Source: Azophilus sp026709365 (lineage in GTDB: Bacteria > Pseudomonadota > Gammaproteobacteria > Pseudomonadales > Azotimanducaceae). Taken from it: a stretch of 64,000 bases of DNA. Both the position numbers and the translations under genes were made by a program. Below are positions 26,705 to 35,252 of this stretch, piece after piece (positions within the stretch are counted from its first letter, which is position 1; each line of letters opens with the position of its first letter). The notes under the pieces are model-generated. The model searched no databases. It was given only the letters and a program-made list of their open reading frames with translations, and was not told the DNA's origin. Where the stretch lies: contig OZ241345.1 in assembly GCA_965200175.1 (NCBI GenBank), forward strand, positions 1,488,001 through 1,552,000, read 5' to 3'.

Positions 26705-26890
26705 ATGGAACAACTTCCCAACCTCCTTAATCCAAATCGCTTTCCGGCATCCCAATCGCGGACGGGATGCGCTTGGCCCGAGGCATCGCGCTTCAAGCGG
26801 GCGCATTCCGGCGGCCTGGAGGGAGTGGCCCCGCAGGAAGGCCGGATCGGCGACATCCCGCTGGGGGTTGGCCAAGGAGCTTGCCAGTGA
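26705..26890 (+). CDS. Possible 61-residue small protein ahead of moaA
   Basis: An ATG-started frame of 61 codons (MEQLPNLLNPNRFPASQSRT...) fills most of the 267-base gap before moaA and its TGA overlaps the moaA GTG by four bases. There is no clear ribosome site and no recognised domain. It may be a leader peptide, a coupled small protein or chance. Confidence 0.25.
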   Translation: MEQLPNLLNPNRFPASQSRTGCAWPEASRFKRAHSGGLEGVAPQEGRIGDIPLGVGQGACQ

Positions 26891-27852
26891 TCGTTGACGC
26901 CCACGGCCGCCGCTTCCGCAACCTGCGCATCAGCCTGACCGCGGCCTGTAATTACGCCTGCACCTACTGCGTGCCCGACGGCAAGCGCCTGCAAGCCGCG
27001 GTCCGCGAGTTGAGTGCGGCGGAGATGAGCCAAGCGGTGGAACTGCTCATTGAGGCAGGCGGCATTGAGAAGCTTCGCATCACCGGCGGCGAGCCGCTGC
27101 TGTCGCCAAAGTTCGACGCGCTGCTGCCATTGGTCATGACGCTGCCGCTCCAGGACGTGTCCCTAACCACCAACGGCCAGTTGCTGCCGCGCAAGGCGGG
27201 CTTGATCATCGACGCGGGCGTGCGCCGCATCAACGTCAGCTTGGACACCTTGGACGCCAACGGCTTTCGGGCCATCGCCCGCAGCGGCGACCTCGCCACG
27301 GTGCTGCAAGGCATCGAGCGCATGCTCAAGGCCGACATTCGGGTCAAGGTCAACATGGTGCCGATGCGCACCAAGAACGCCAACCAGATTCTGCCGATGC
27401 TCGACTACTGCTTCGAGCGCGGCATCGAGCTGCGCTTCATTGAGCTGATGAAGATGGGCCACCTGCGGGCGGGCAATCAGTACCTCCAGGACTTCTACGG
27501 GATGGACGAAATCCTGGAAGCCATCGGGCAGCGTCACGAGTTCACGCGCACCGATGCGCCCTTTGACTCCACTGCGGCCCGCTTTGAGGTGCCGGGGCGG
27601 GGCGTGTTCGGCATCATCGCCAACGAGAGCGAACCCTTCTGCAGCACCTGCACCCGGCTTCGCCTGTCCTCCGACGGCTACCTGTACGGCTGCCTCTCCA
27701 ACGCCCGCCGCCACGATCTGCGCCCGGTTTTGGAGCTGCCGCGCCCGCAAGCCGTAGCCCGCCTGCGGCAACTGCTGAACCGGGCCTTGGGCGACAAGCA
27801 GAGCGTCAGCTTCCGCGGCGAGGTCACGGTGATGAAGTTCATCGGCGGGTGA
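26887..27852 (+). CDS. moaA: GTP 3',8-cyclase (molybdenum cofactor biosynthesis, MoaA)
   Basis: A 321-residue radical SAM enzyme that, with MoaC, converts GTP to cyclic pyranopterin monophosphate. The SAM cluster is C21-x3-C25-x2-C28 (CNYACTYC), followed by RITGGEPLL and SLTTNG. The C-terminal second cluster is in PFCSTCTRLRLSSDG and LYGCLSN. It ends in FIGG, the Gly-Gly tail required by MoaA. The GTG start has AAGGAG eight bases upstream. Other moa genes are not adjacent, but the molybdenum hydroxylase at 30-34 kb is a likely client. Confidence 0.95.
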   Translation: MIVDAHGRRFRNLRISLTAACNYACTYCVPDGKRLQAAVRELSAAEMSQAVELLIEAGGIEKLRITGGEPLLSPKFDALLPLVMTLPLQDVSLTTNGQLLPRKAGLIIDAGVRRINVSLDTLDANGFRAIARSGDLATVLQGIERMLKADIRVKVNMVPMRTKNANQILPMLDYCFERGIELRFIELMKMGHLRAGNQYLQDFYGMDEILEAIGQRHEFTRTDAPFDSTAARFEVPGRGVFGIIANESEPFCSTCTRLRLSSDGYLYGCLSNARRHDLRPVLELPRPQAVARLRQLLNRALGDKQSVSFRGEVTVMKFIGG

Positions 27853-28439
27853 GCGTCGGCGTTCGAGGCGGCAGCGGGATTTCAGCGCGTTCGGCCCCGG
27901 CCGAGACGCTCCCGCCGTTCGCCGAGCTGCTGCAATTGCAGGCTGATCGGCGCCTGCCGCCGGTGGCGCAGTGGCATCCCGAACGCGAGGGCGAAATCGA
28001 CATCCGCATCGACCGCGAAGGCGTATGGCACCATGAGGGGAGGCGCTTCGAGCGGGCGTCCCTGGTGCGCTTGTTCGCCGGCATTCTGCGCAAGGAGGGC
28101 GGCAGCCACTTTCTGGTGACGCCCCACGAGAAGCTGAGGATCATCGTTGAGGACGCGCCGTTGCTGGCCGTTGAGTGCGAATGCGCGGGGCAGGGCGATG
28201 GCCGGGAAGTCCTGCTGCGCACCCAGACCGATGATGTGGTGCGCCTTGATGCCGAACACCCGATCTGGCTGCGCGAGGATCCGCAGGGCCCCCGGCCTTA
28301 CATCCACGTGCGCGACGGGCTGAACGCCTTGGTCGCCAGGTCGCCCTACTATCAGTTGATCGACCTTGCCGAGGAGGCGGATGGCCACCTGTGGCTGCGT
28401 TCGGCTGGCACCCGCTTCGACTTGGGTGCGAGCGAATGA
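27849..28439 (+). CDS. DUF1285 domain protein
   Basis: A 196-residue soluble protein of the DUF1285 family, common in alpha- and gammaproteobacteria. Recognised from WHPEREGEIDIRIDREGVWHH, FAGILRKEGGSHFLVTPHEKLRI and the closing Y..LIDLAEE...LWLRSAG.RF. The fold in solved members has two small beta domains; no activity is known. Its GTG overlaps the moaA stop by four bases, so they are coupled. It converges with the ETF-QO gene, the two stops being one base apart. Confidence 0.85.
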   Translation: MSVGVRGGSGISARSAPAETLPPFAELLQLQADRRLPPVAQWHPEREGEIDIRIDREGVWHHEGRRFERASLVRLFAGILRKEGGSHFLVTPHEKLRIIVEDAPLLAVECECAGQGDGREVLLRTQTDDVVRLDAEHPIWLREDPQGPRPYIHVRDGLNALVARSPYYQLIDLAEEADGHLWLRSAGTRFDLGASE

Positions 28440-28440
28440 G

Positions 28441-30087
28441 CTACATGTTGGGGTAGTTCGGCCCGCCGGCCCCTTCCGGCGCCACCCAATTGATGTTCTG
28501 AGCCGGATCCTTGATGTCGCAGGTCTTGCAGTGGACGCAGTTCTGGGCGTTGATCTGGAAGCGCGGCGCGCCATTCTCCCGCACCACCTCGTACACGCCC
28601 GCCGGGCAGTAGCGCTGCGCCGGTTCATCGAACTTGGGCAGGTTGTCGCGGATCGGCACCTCAGGGTCGGCCAGCGTCAGGTGGCAGGGCTGGTCCTCCT
28701 CGTGGTTGGTGTTGGACAGGAACACGCTGGAGAGCTTGTCGAACGACAGCTTGCCGTCCGGCTTCGGGTAGTCGATTTTCGGCGCCTCGCCGGCGGGCTT
28801 GAGGGTGGCGTGGTCGGGTACCGGATCCTGCAGCGTCCACGGGGCCTTGCCGCCGACGAGCTGCTCGGCGAAGGAATAGGCGGAGCCGAAGAAGATGCCG
28901 AGCTTGTGCCAGGCCGGTCCCGCGTTGCGCGACGAGTGCAGCTCATCATGCAGCCAGGACGCCTCGAAGCGTTGCTGCAGATCGACTTCGGTGCCCGCCT
29001 CGCCGCGCTGCAAGGCGGCGAACACCGCTTCGGCGCCGAGCATGCCGGACTTCATCGCCGTGTGGCTGCCCTTGACCTTGAGCACGTTGAGGAAGCCGGC
29101 GTCGTCGCCGATCAGGGCCGCGCCCGGCACGGTCAGCTTGGGCAGCGCCTGCAGGCCACCCTTGACGATGGCCCGTGCGCCGTAGGAGACGCGGGTGCCG
29201 CCTTCGAGCTGGCCGGCGATCAGCGGATGGTGCTTCCAGCGCTGCATCTCGTCGAAGGGGCTTAAGTGCGGGTTGGCGTAGCACAGATCCACGATCAGGC
29301 CGAGGGATACTTGGTTGCCGTCAAGGTGGTAGAGGAAGCCGCCCCCGGTGGCGCCGGCCAGCCGGCCCAGCGGCCAGCCCAGCGTGTGCAGGATGCGCCC
29401 GGGCTGGTGCTTGGCGGGGTCGATGTCCCACAGTTCCTTGATGCCGATGGCGTAGTGCTGGGTGCCGCTGTTGCCGCGCAGCCCGAACTTGGCCATGAGC
29501 TGCTTGCCGAGATGGCCCCGGCAGCCTTCGGCGAGCACGGTGTATTTGGCGTGCAGTTCGTAGCCCGGTTCGTGGGTGTCCTTGGGCGCGCCGTCCTTGC
29601 CGATGCCCATGTCGCCGGTGGCGACCCCCTGGACGCTGCCGTCGTCGTTGTAGAGCACTTCGCTGGCGGCAAAGCCGGGGAAGACGTTGACGCCCATTTC
29701 CTCCGCCTGCTCCCCCAGCCAGCGGCACAGGTTGCCCAGCGATACGGCGTAGTTGCCGTCGTTGTGAATGGGGCGCGGGATGATCAGGCGGGGCAGGGCG
29801 ATGCGGGACTTGGCGCTGGTCAGCATGCAGTACTCGTCGCTGGTGACCGGCGTAGTTACCGGGGCGCCCATGGATGGCCACTCCGGCAACAGCTCGTTGA
29901 GGGACTTGGGCGACAGAATGGCCCCGGAAAGAATGTGCGCGCCGACCTCGCTGCCCTTTTCGACCAGGCAGACGGAGACCTCCTCGCCAGCCTCTTCGCC
30001 AAGCTGCATCAGGCGGATGGCCGCCGACAGCCCGGCCGGCCCAGCCCCGACGATCACCACGTCGAATTCCATGGACTCACGCTGCAT
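28441..30087 (-). CDS. Electron-transfer flavoprotein:ubiquinone oxidoreductase
   Basis: A 548-residue membrane-associated flavoprotein that passes electrons from acyl-CoA dehydrogenases, by way of ETF, to ubiquinone. The FAD motif is VVIVGAGPAGLSAAIRL near the N-terminus, the middle has EGCRGHLGKQL and GLQALPKLTVPGAALIGDDAGFLNV, and the C-terminus carries the 4Fe-4S ligands CPAGVYE and NCVHCKTCDIKDP. Length and order match the mitochondrial and proteobacterial enzyme. The ATG at 30087 has GGAGG upstream. It supports beta-oxidation-type enzymes such as the acyl-CoA dehydrogenase at 62.7 kb. Confidence 0.96.
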   Translation of the reverse strand: MQRESMEFDVVIVGAGPAGLSAAIRLMQLGEEAGEEVSVCLVEKGSEVGAHILSGAILSPKSLNELLPEWPSMGAPVTTPVTSDEYCMLTSAKSRIALPRLIIPRPIHNDGNYAVSLGNLCRWLGEQAEEMGVNVFPGFAASEVLYNDDGSVQGVATGDMGIGKDGAPKDTHEPGYELHAKYTVLAEGCRGHLGKQLMAKFGLRGNSGTQHYAIGIKELWDIDPAKHQPGRILHTLGWPLGRLAGATGGGFLYHLDGNQVSLGLIVDLCYANPHLSPFDEMQRWKHHPLIAGQLEGGTRVSYGARAIVKGGLQALPKLTVPGAALIGDDAGFLNVLKVKGSHTAMKSGMLGAEAVFAALQRGEAGTEVDLQQRFEASWLHDELHSSRNAGPAWHKLGIFFGSAYSFAEQLVGGKAPWTLQDPVPDHATLKPAGEAPKIDYPKPDGKLSFDKLSSVFLSNTNHEEDQPCHLTLADPEVPIRDNLPKFDEPAQRYCPAGVYEVVRENGAPRFQINAQNCVHCKTCDIKDPAQNINWVAPEGAGGPNYPNM

Positions 30088-30246
30088 AGGGGCCTCCGGG
30101 ACGTTTGCGAAGATCGAATTATAGCGCCGTTGACGCCCCCTTCAGGACGAGTCCTTGATTCTGTGATACATTGCGCCCCCCGGAGGGCCGTAGCGCTCGA
30201 CGCCGCTCGCCGGAAGGCAAAATCTGAAATCTGACAGGGAGGATTC

Positions 30247-31125
30247 ATGGGCGAATTTGCCTACGTGGCCCCAAGCAGCGTCGCTGATGCCGTCGGCGTT
30301 CTGCATGACCATGCCAACAGCGGGCGTCGCGCCCAGGTTCTGGCGGGCGGCACCGATCTGCTGGTGCAGCTGCGCGGCTTGGACAAGGCGCCGCGCACCA
30401 TCGTTGACGTGAAGAAGATTGCGGAAACCAACCGCTTGGACATCGGCAGCGATGAAATCTACATCGGCGCGGCCATTCCCAGCGCCGTCCTGAACGAGAA
30501 TGAGGAACTGAAGTCCCTGCTGCCCGGCCTGATCGAGGCGGCGGATCTCATCGGTTCCACCCAGATTCAAGGCCGCGCCTCCCTGGGCGGCAACCTCTGC
30601 AACTCGTCGCCTGCCGCCGACACCATTCCCGCCATGATTGCCGATCGCGGCATCTGCGTCATCGTCGGCAGCGGCGGCGAGCGGGAAGTGCCTGTGGAGG
30701 CGTTCTGCACCGGCGTGGGCGCCAACGTCATGACTGGCGATGAGTTCCTGCTCGGCCTGAAGTTCCCGCGTCCGCCCGCCAACACGGGTGACGCCTACCT
30801 GCGCTTCATACCCCGCACGGAAATGGACATCGCCGTGGCCGGCGCCGGCGTCAGCGTCACGCTGGACGGCGGCGGCACCTGCACGGCGGCCCGAGTGGGC
30901 ATCGGCGCCGTGGCGCCGACGCCGCTGCTGGTGCCCGATGCCGCCGCAGCACTGGTCGGCACTGCCGTGGATGATGAGGCGCTGGCCGCCGCCGGCGCCG
31001 CCTGCTCAGCCGCCGCTTCACCCATTAACGACAAGCGCGGCACCGTCGAATACCGGCGCAAGGTCGTCGCCGTCCTTTGCCGGCGCGCCGGGACCATCGC
31101 CCGCGACCGCGCCTTGGCCGCTTAG
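30247..31125 (+). CDS. Molybdenum hydroxylase, FAD-binding medium subunit
   Basis: A 292-residue FAD subunit of a xanthine dehydrogenase/CO dehydrogenase-type enzyme. FAD motifs are visible as VLAGGTDLLVQLR, IGAAIPSAV and GSTQIQGRASLGGNLCNSSPAADTIPA, with the C-terminal domain after DIAVAGAGVSV. The start has AGGGAGG upstream. It heads the order medium-small-large that is usual for three-subunit enzymes and is divergent from ETF-QO with a 159-base shared upstream region. Confidence 0.93.
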   Translation: MGEFAYVAPSSVADAVGVLHDHANSGRRAQVLAGGTDLLVQLRGLDKAPRTIVDVKKIAETNRLDIGSDEIYIGAAIPSAVLNENEELKSLLPGLIEAADLIGSTQIQGRASLGGNLCNSSPAADTIPAMIADRGICVIVGSGGEREVPVEAFCTGVGANVMTGDEFLLGLKFPRPPANTGDAYLRFIPRTEMDIAVAGAGVSVTLDGGGTCTAARVGIGAVAPTPLLVPDAAAALVGTAVDDEALAAAGAACSAAASPINDKRGTVEYRRKVVAVLCRRAGTIARDRALAA

Positions 31126-31137
31126 GAGAACCATCCC

Positions 31138-31617
31138 ATGAGCAAAATGCACATCCGTACCACCATCAACGGCGATCAGGTCGATTTTCTCGGTTCGCCG
31201 CAGCAGTCCCTGCTTGATGCGCTGCGCGACGAGGTCGGCAAGCTCGGCACCAAGGAAGGCTGCGGCACCGGCGATTGCGGCGCCTGCTCAGTGATCGTCG
31301 ATGGCCGCTTGGTCTGCTCCTGCCTGATGCTGGCCGCGGAGGCGGAAGGAGCCGAGATCACCACCATTGAAGGCATCGCCGAGGGCGACGGCCTGCACCC
31401 GATTCAACAGAAGTTCCTTGAGCACGCGGCACTGCAGTGCGGCGTCTGCACCCCCGGCTTCATCGTCGCTGCCAAGGCCCTGCTGGACCGCAACCCGGAC
31501 CCCGACGAGCGCACCATTCGCTATTGGCTCGCCGGCAACCTATGCCGCTGCACGGGCTACGACAAGATTGTTAGAGCTGTGCAGGACGCCGCCCAGGAGT
31601 TGGCCCACGAAGCGTGA
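31138..31617 (+). CDS. Molybdenum hydroxylase, [2Fe-2S] small subunit
   Basis: A 159-residue iron-sulfur subunit with two clusters. The plant-ferredoxin-type cluster is in GCGTGDCGACSVIVDGRLVC and the helical-domain cluster in LQCGVCTPGFI and NLCRCTGYDKIV. It passes electrons from the molybdenum site to the FAD subunit. It starts 12 bases after the medium subunit with TTAGGAGAA upstream. Its last 22 codons are duplicated behind the stop (see the 87-bp repeat). Confidence 0.95.
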   Translation: MSKMHIRTTINGDQVDFLGSPQQSLLDALRDEVGKLGTKEGCGTGDCGACSVIVDGRLVCSCLMLAAEAEGAEITTIEGIAEGDGLHPIQQKFLEHAALQCGVCTPGFIVAAKALLDRNPDPDERTIRYWLAGNLCRCTGYDKIVRAVQDAAQELAHEA

Positions 31618-31791
31618 CGGAAGGAGTGCAGCGCCTGCACGGGCTACGACAAGATTGTTAGAGCTGTGCAGGACGCCGCCCAGGAGTTGGCCCACGAAGC
31701 GTGACGGAAGGAGTGCAGCGCCTGCACGGGCTACGACAAGATTGTTAGGGCGGTGCAGGACGCCGCCCAAGAACTCGCCCACGAGGCTTGA
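31550..31791 (+). repeat. 87-bp tandem repeat, three copies, over the end of the small-subunit gene
   Basis: Copies begin at 31550, 31637 and 31724 with TGCACGGGCTACGACAAG. The first two are identical over 87 bases; the third has six to seven silent changes and then leads into the natural spacer before the large-subunit gene. Copy 1 supplies the C-terminal codons and stop of the small subunit. Copy 3 can encode the same 22-residue C-terminus through synonymous codons and its own stop. The extra 174 bases separate the small- and large-subunit genes. Confidence 0.95.
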
Positions 31792-31828
31792 TTGAACTGA
31801 AATTCATACGTCCAACAGGAGATCGCAA

Positions 31829-34087
31829 ATGGCTGAGGCCGTAGATTATCGATATGTGGGAACCCGCCCGGTGCGCCCGGACGGGGTGGATAAGGTCACC
31901 GGCAGGGCGCAGTTCGGCGCTGACCAGAACCTGCCCAACATGCTGCACGGCAGGGTGCTGCGCAGCCCCCACGCCCACGCCCGCATCAGGAGCGTTGACG
32001 TATCCAAGGCCTTGGCCATGGATGGCGTCCATGCCGCAGTGTCCGGCGCCGACTTCCCCAAGGTGGCAAGCGGCGAGGTCGGCGGCGAGGGCGGCGGCGA
32101 CGTGGCCGATGTCGCCCGCAACGTCATGGCCCGTGACAAGGCTCTCTACCACGGTCATGCGGTGGCGGCAGTCGCGGCCACCAGCATGGAGGTGGCGGAG
32201 CGGGCCCTGCAGGCCATTGAAGTGGAGTACGAGCCGCTGCCGCCGGTGCTCGACGTGCTGGAGGCCATGGCCCCGGATGCCACCCTGCTCGATGAGAACT
32301 GCTTCACCAAGAACCTGCCGGAGAAGCCGGACAAGCCGAGCAACATCGCTTCGGTGATGGCCTTGGCCCGGGGCGACTTGGAGGCGGGCTTCGAGCAGGC
32401 CGACGTGGTGGTGGAGGGCGAGTACCGCATCCCCATGGCCCATCAAGGCTACATCGAGCCCCACGCCTGCACGGCGACGGTCAACGAGGAGGGCAAGGCC
32501 ACGGTCTGGTGCTGCACTCAGGGCCACTTCGAGTTCCGCGCCATGACCTCGAAGATACTCAACTGGAAAATCGGCGACCTGAAGTTCATCGCCTCCGAAA
32601 TCGGCGGCGGCTTCGGCGGCAAGACCGTGGTTTACTTGGAGCCCGTCGCCGTGATGCTGTCCAAGCAGGCTGGTCGGCCTGTGAAGATGGTCATGTCCCG
32701 CGAGGAGGTGTTCCGCGCCACCGGCCCCACCTCCGGCAGTGTCTGCCGGGTGAAGGTGGGTGCGCAAAAGGACGGCAGGATCACCGCCGCCAAGGCATGG
32801 TTGGCCTATGAGGCCGGGGCCTTTGCGGGCGGGCCGATAATGCCCGGCGCCATGTCGATCTTTGCGCCCTACGCGATCGATAACTTCCTGGTCGAAGCCA
32901 ACGACGTGCTGGTGAACAAGCCCAAGGTGGCGGCTTACCGTGCGCCTGGCGCTCCCCAGGCCATGCACGCCTTTGAGGTGGCCTTGGATGACATCGCCCG
33001 CCAGATCGGCATGGATCCTCTGGATTTGCGCATGGTCAATGCCGCCGATGAGGGCACCCAAGCCCCTTATGGGCCGAAGTTCCCGGCCATCGGCTTCAAG
33101 GCCTGCATTGAGGCGGCCAAGAAGCACCCCAACTACACCAAGCCGGTGCCGGAAGGCGCCGGGCGCGGGGTGGCTGCGGGCTTCTGGTTCAACATCGGCA
33201 TGCAGTCGAGCGCGGAGGTGCGCATCAACGAGGACGGTACCGTGATCGTCATGGAAGGCAGCCCCGACATCGGCGGCTCCAGGGCCTCCATGGGCCTGAT
33301 GGCGGCGGAGACCCTAGGTGTACCCTACGAGCAGATCAAGACCTACGTGGGCGACACCGAAAGCACCGGTTTCTGCAACGTCACCGGCGGCAGCCGCACC
33401 ACCTTCGCCACCGGCATGGCCGTGGTGCAGGCTTGCGAGGACATCATCGCCCAGTGCAAGTCTCGGGCGGCCGCCACTTGGGGCATGGACGAGGAGCAGG
33501 TGGAGTGGCAGGACGGCCAGGCGGTTCCGGCGCCCGGCGTGAACGCCGACGTCAAGCCCCTGAGCCTAGCGGACCTCGCGGCCAGCGCACCCAAGACCGG
33601 CGGTCCGATCCTGGGCCGGGCATCGTTGAACGCCCAAGGCGCGGGGGCCAGCTTCGCCATCAATTTCGGCGATGTGAAGGTGGACCCGGAAACCGGCGCC
33701 GTCGAGGTGCTGTCCTTCACCGGCATTCAGGATGCTGGCAAGGCCATCCATCCGGCCTACGTGGAGGGGCAGATGCAGGGTGGCGCGGCCCAAGGCTTGG
33801 GGTGGGCGCTCAATGAGGAGTACATCTACGACGCGAATGGCGTGATGGAGAACGCAGGCTTCCTGGACTACCGGGTGCCCGTGGCTTCGGACTTGCCGAT
33901 GATCGACACGGAAATCGTTGAAGTGCCCAATCCGAGCCATCCCTACGGGGTGCGCGGCGTCGGCGAGACGCCTATCGTCGCCCCGCTGGCGGTTGCCTCC
34001 AACGCGGTGCGCGACGCGACCGGCGTGCGCATCAACGACCTGCCGCTGTCGCCGCCGCGCGTGCTGGCGGCGCTTGGCGGCGAATAG
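31829..34087 (+). CDS. Molybdenum hydroxylase, molybdopterin-binding large subunit
   Basis: A 752-residue catalytic subunit of the xanthine dehydrogenase family. Molybdopterin contacts are seen in SEIGGGFGGKT, YRAPGAPQAMHAFE, GSPDIGGSRASMGLMAAE and NVTGGSRTT, and the active-site glutamate is in GVRGVGETP. The CO-dehydrogenase loop with AYRCSFR is absent (AAYRAPGAPQ instead), so it is a hydroxylase of organic substrates, perhaps an aromatic or N-heterocyclic compound or acyl-CoA. Start ATG with AGGAG upstream. A MoaD-like gene follows at 17 bases. Confidence 0.94.
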   Translation: MAEAVDYRYVGTRPVRPDGVDKVTGRAQFGADQNLPNMLHGRVLRSPHAHARIRSVDVSKALAMDGVHAAVSGADFPKVASGEVGGEGGGDVADVARNVMARDKALYHGHAVAAVAATSMEVAERALQAIEVEYEPLPPVLDVLEAMAPDATLLDENCFTKNLPEKPDKPSNIASVMALARGDLEAGFEQADVVVEGEYRIPMAHQGYIEPHACTATVNEEGKATVWCCTQGHFEFRAMTSKILNWKIGDLKFIASEIGGGFGGKTVVYLEPVAVMLSKQAGRPVKMVMSREEVFRATGPTSGSVCRVKVGAQKDGRITAAKAWLAYEAGAFAGGPIMPGAMSIFAPYAIDNFLVEANDVLVNKPKVAAYRAPGAPQAMHAFEVALDDIARQIGMDPLDLRMVNAADEGTQAPYGPKFPAIGFKACIEAAKKHPNYTKPVPEGAGRGVAAGFWFNIGMQSSAEVRINEDGTVIVMEGSPDIGGSRASMGLMAAETLGVPYEQIKTYVGDTESTGFCNVTGGSRTTFATGMAVVQACEDIIAQCKSRAAATWGMDEEQVEWQDGQAVPAPGVNADVKPLSLADLAASAPKTGGPILGRASLNAQGAGASFAINFGDVKVDPETGAVEVLSFTGIQDAGKAIHPAYVEGQMQGGAAQGLGWALNEEYIYDANGVMENAGFLDYRVPVASDLPMIDTEIVEVPNPSHPYGVRGVGETPIVAPLAVASNAVRDATGVRINDLPLSPPRVLAALGGE

Positions 34088-34104
34088 GCGTCAAGCGGGC
34101 GCAG

Positions 34105-34347
34105 GTGGCCACGGTCGTCTTCCCCGATCACCTGCTCGCCCACACCGGGGGCGAGCAGGTGATCGAGGTGGCGGCGGCCAGCTACCGGGATCTTTTGGCT
34201 GCGCTGGAGAGGCGCTGGCCCGGGGTTGGCGAGCCGCTGAACAGGGCCGCGGTGGCCATCGACGGGCAGATCTACCAGGACGCCTTCCTGGAGCCCATCG
34301 GCGCCGACAGCGAGGTCTTCTTCATGTCGCGCATTGAGGGCGGTTAG
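34105..34347 (+). CDS. MoaD/ThiS-family sulfur carrier protein
   Basis: An 80-residue ubiquitin-fold sulfur carrier ending in EGG, the Gly-Gly tail that is adenylated and thiocarboxylated. The fold is suggested by VIEVAAASYRDLLAALERRWPG, AVAIDGQIYQDAFLEPIGADSEVFFMSRIEGG. MoaD proteins give sulfur to molybdopterin synthase. Its place directly behind the large subunit of a molybdenum enzyme suggests a dedicated role in cofactor supply. The start is GTG at 34105 with only a weak ribosome site, so coupling to the upstream gene is likely. Confidence 0.82.
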   Translation: MATVVFPDHLLAHTGGEQVIEVAAASYRDLLAALERRWPGVGEPLNRAAVAIDGQIYQDAFLEPIGADSEVFFMSRIEGG

Positions 34348-34350
34348 CCT

Positions 34351-35004
34351 TCAGGCGGAGGGCATCTCGATGCCAGTGATCTGCGCCAGTTCCCGAATCG
34401 CCTGATCCTCCACCACCACCTTGATGGTTCGCATGCCAAGCTGACGGGCGGGCTTTAGGTTGATGCCTAGGTCGTCGAGGAAGGCGCAGGCGTCGGGGGC
34501 GACGCCGAGCCTGTCACAAGTCAGGCGGTAGATCTCCGGGTTCGGCTTGCGGATGCCCTCGACGCTCGACTCCACCACGAGGTCGAACAGGGCCATGACG
34601 GCTTCGGTTCGCCTGCGCTTGGCGTCACTGGTGGCCATCGCCGGCCCCTTGCCGGACTTGACGTTGTTGGTGATGCAGGCCACCTTGAAATGCGCCTTGC
34701 AGCGCTTGAGCACCTCGACCATGCGCGGCCGCAGGTCGCCGCTGAGCAGCGCGATGACGTCCCGCCCCGGCACCCGGCATCCCTTCGCTGCCGCCTCGGC
34801 GGCAAACGCCGCGTCGAACTCCGCCAAGGTGATCTGAGCCGACTCGAACCGCGCCCAAGCGTTGCTTTCCGGATGGGTGGCGTTGATGCCGCGAATGAAG
34901 TCCTTGGGCAGCCCGTGGGCCTGCTCGTAGCGGTTGAAGGCCTCGAACGGCGAGGTCGTCAACACGCCGCCGAAATCCCAGATGACGGCTTCAATGGTTC
35001 CCAT
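34351..35004 (-). CDS. HAD-superfamily hydrolase (ACAD10/epoxide-hydrolase N-domain type)
   Basis: A 217-residue HAD protein. Motif I is IWDFGGVLTTSPFEAF with the nucleophile D10; the usual second Asp at +2 is Gly12, as in the N-terminal domains of soluble epoxide hydrolase and ACAD10. Motif II is ITNN, motif III the lysine in RKPNPEIY, motif IV FLDDLGINLKPA. Loss of the second Asp often goes with unusual phosphatase or dehalogenase chemistry. It converges with the MoaD-like gene three bases away. Substrate unknown; relatives cluster with acyl-CoA dehydrogenases and SDRs. Confidence 0.88.
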   Translation of the reverse strand: MGTIEAVIWDFGGVLTTSPFEAFNRYEQAHGLPKDFIRGINATHPESNAWARFESAQITLAEFDAAFAAEAAAKGCRVPGRDVIALLSGDLRPRMVEVLKRCKAHFKVACITNNVKSGKGPAMATSDAKRRRTEAVMALFDLVVESSVEGIRKPNPEIYRLTCDRLGVAPDACAFLDDLGINLKPARQLGMRTIKVVVEDQAIRELAQITGIEMPSA

Positions 35005-35179
35005 TCGGCTTTGACCTCCTAGCGAAAAAGGCGAATACTACCCTTGATTTCGGAGATGAGGGCGTTGAGCCGCTGCTTGGGGTCACGGCCTTGGAATCCG
35101 TTGGCGTTGAGGTGGATCCACAGAATCAACGGCTGAAGAAGCTCCCTTCGGTTCGCTTGAAGAGCCTCCGCTCGGTTGC

Positions 35180-35206
35180 CTTGGAGCCTGCGCCTTAGGC
35201 TCCAAG
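35180..35206. repeat. Ten-base-pair hairpin in the HAD-SDR spacer
   Basis: A perfect stem CTTGGAGCCT/AGGCTCCAAG with a seven-base loop lies in the 248-base spacer between the divergent HAD and SDR genes. Outer bases GTTGC and GGCAAC add pairing. No T-tract. A minus-strand frame of 65 codons covers the spacer (35019-35216) but I recognise nothing in it. Confidence 0.5.
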
Positions 35207-35252
35207 CGCCGGGCAACAGCCTTCAGTTTCCCTGGTTTAAGCAAAGGATGGC

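Noticed and set aside
31550..31791. Possible CRISPR-like array
   Set aside because: The three units are contiguous with no spacers and correspond to coding sequence.
31367..31795. A 142-codon frame with three repeated peptides after the small-subunit gene
   Set aside because: The repeated peptides result from reading the 87-bp repeats in the wrong frame; the first part overlaps the true gene out of frame.
31829..34087. Carbon monoxide dehydrogenase large subunit
   Set aside because: The AYRCSFR active-site loop with the catalytic Cys is absent; the loop reads AAYRAPGAPQ, so it is another xanthine-dehydrogenase-family hydroxylase.
35019..35216. A 65-codon minus-strand frame between the HAD and SDR genes
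   Set aside because: No ribosome site or recognisable similarity; it covers a hairpin and part of the frame is likely incidental.
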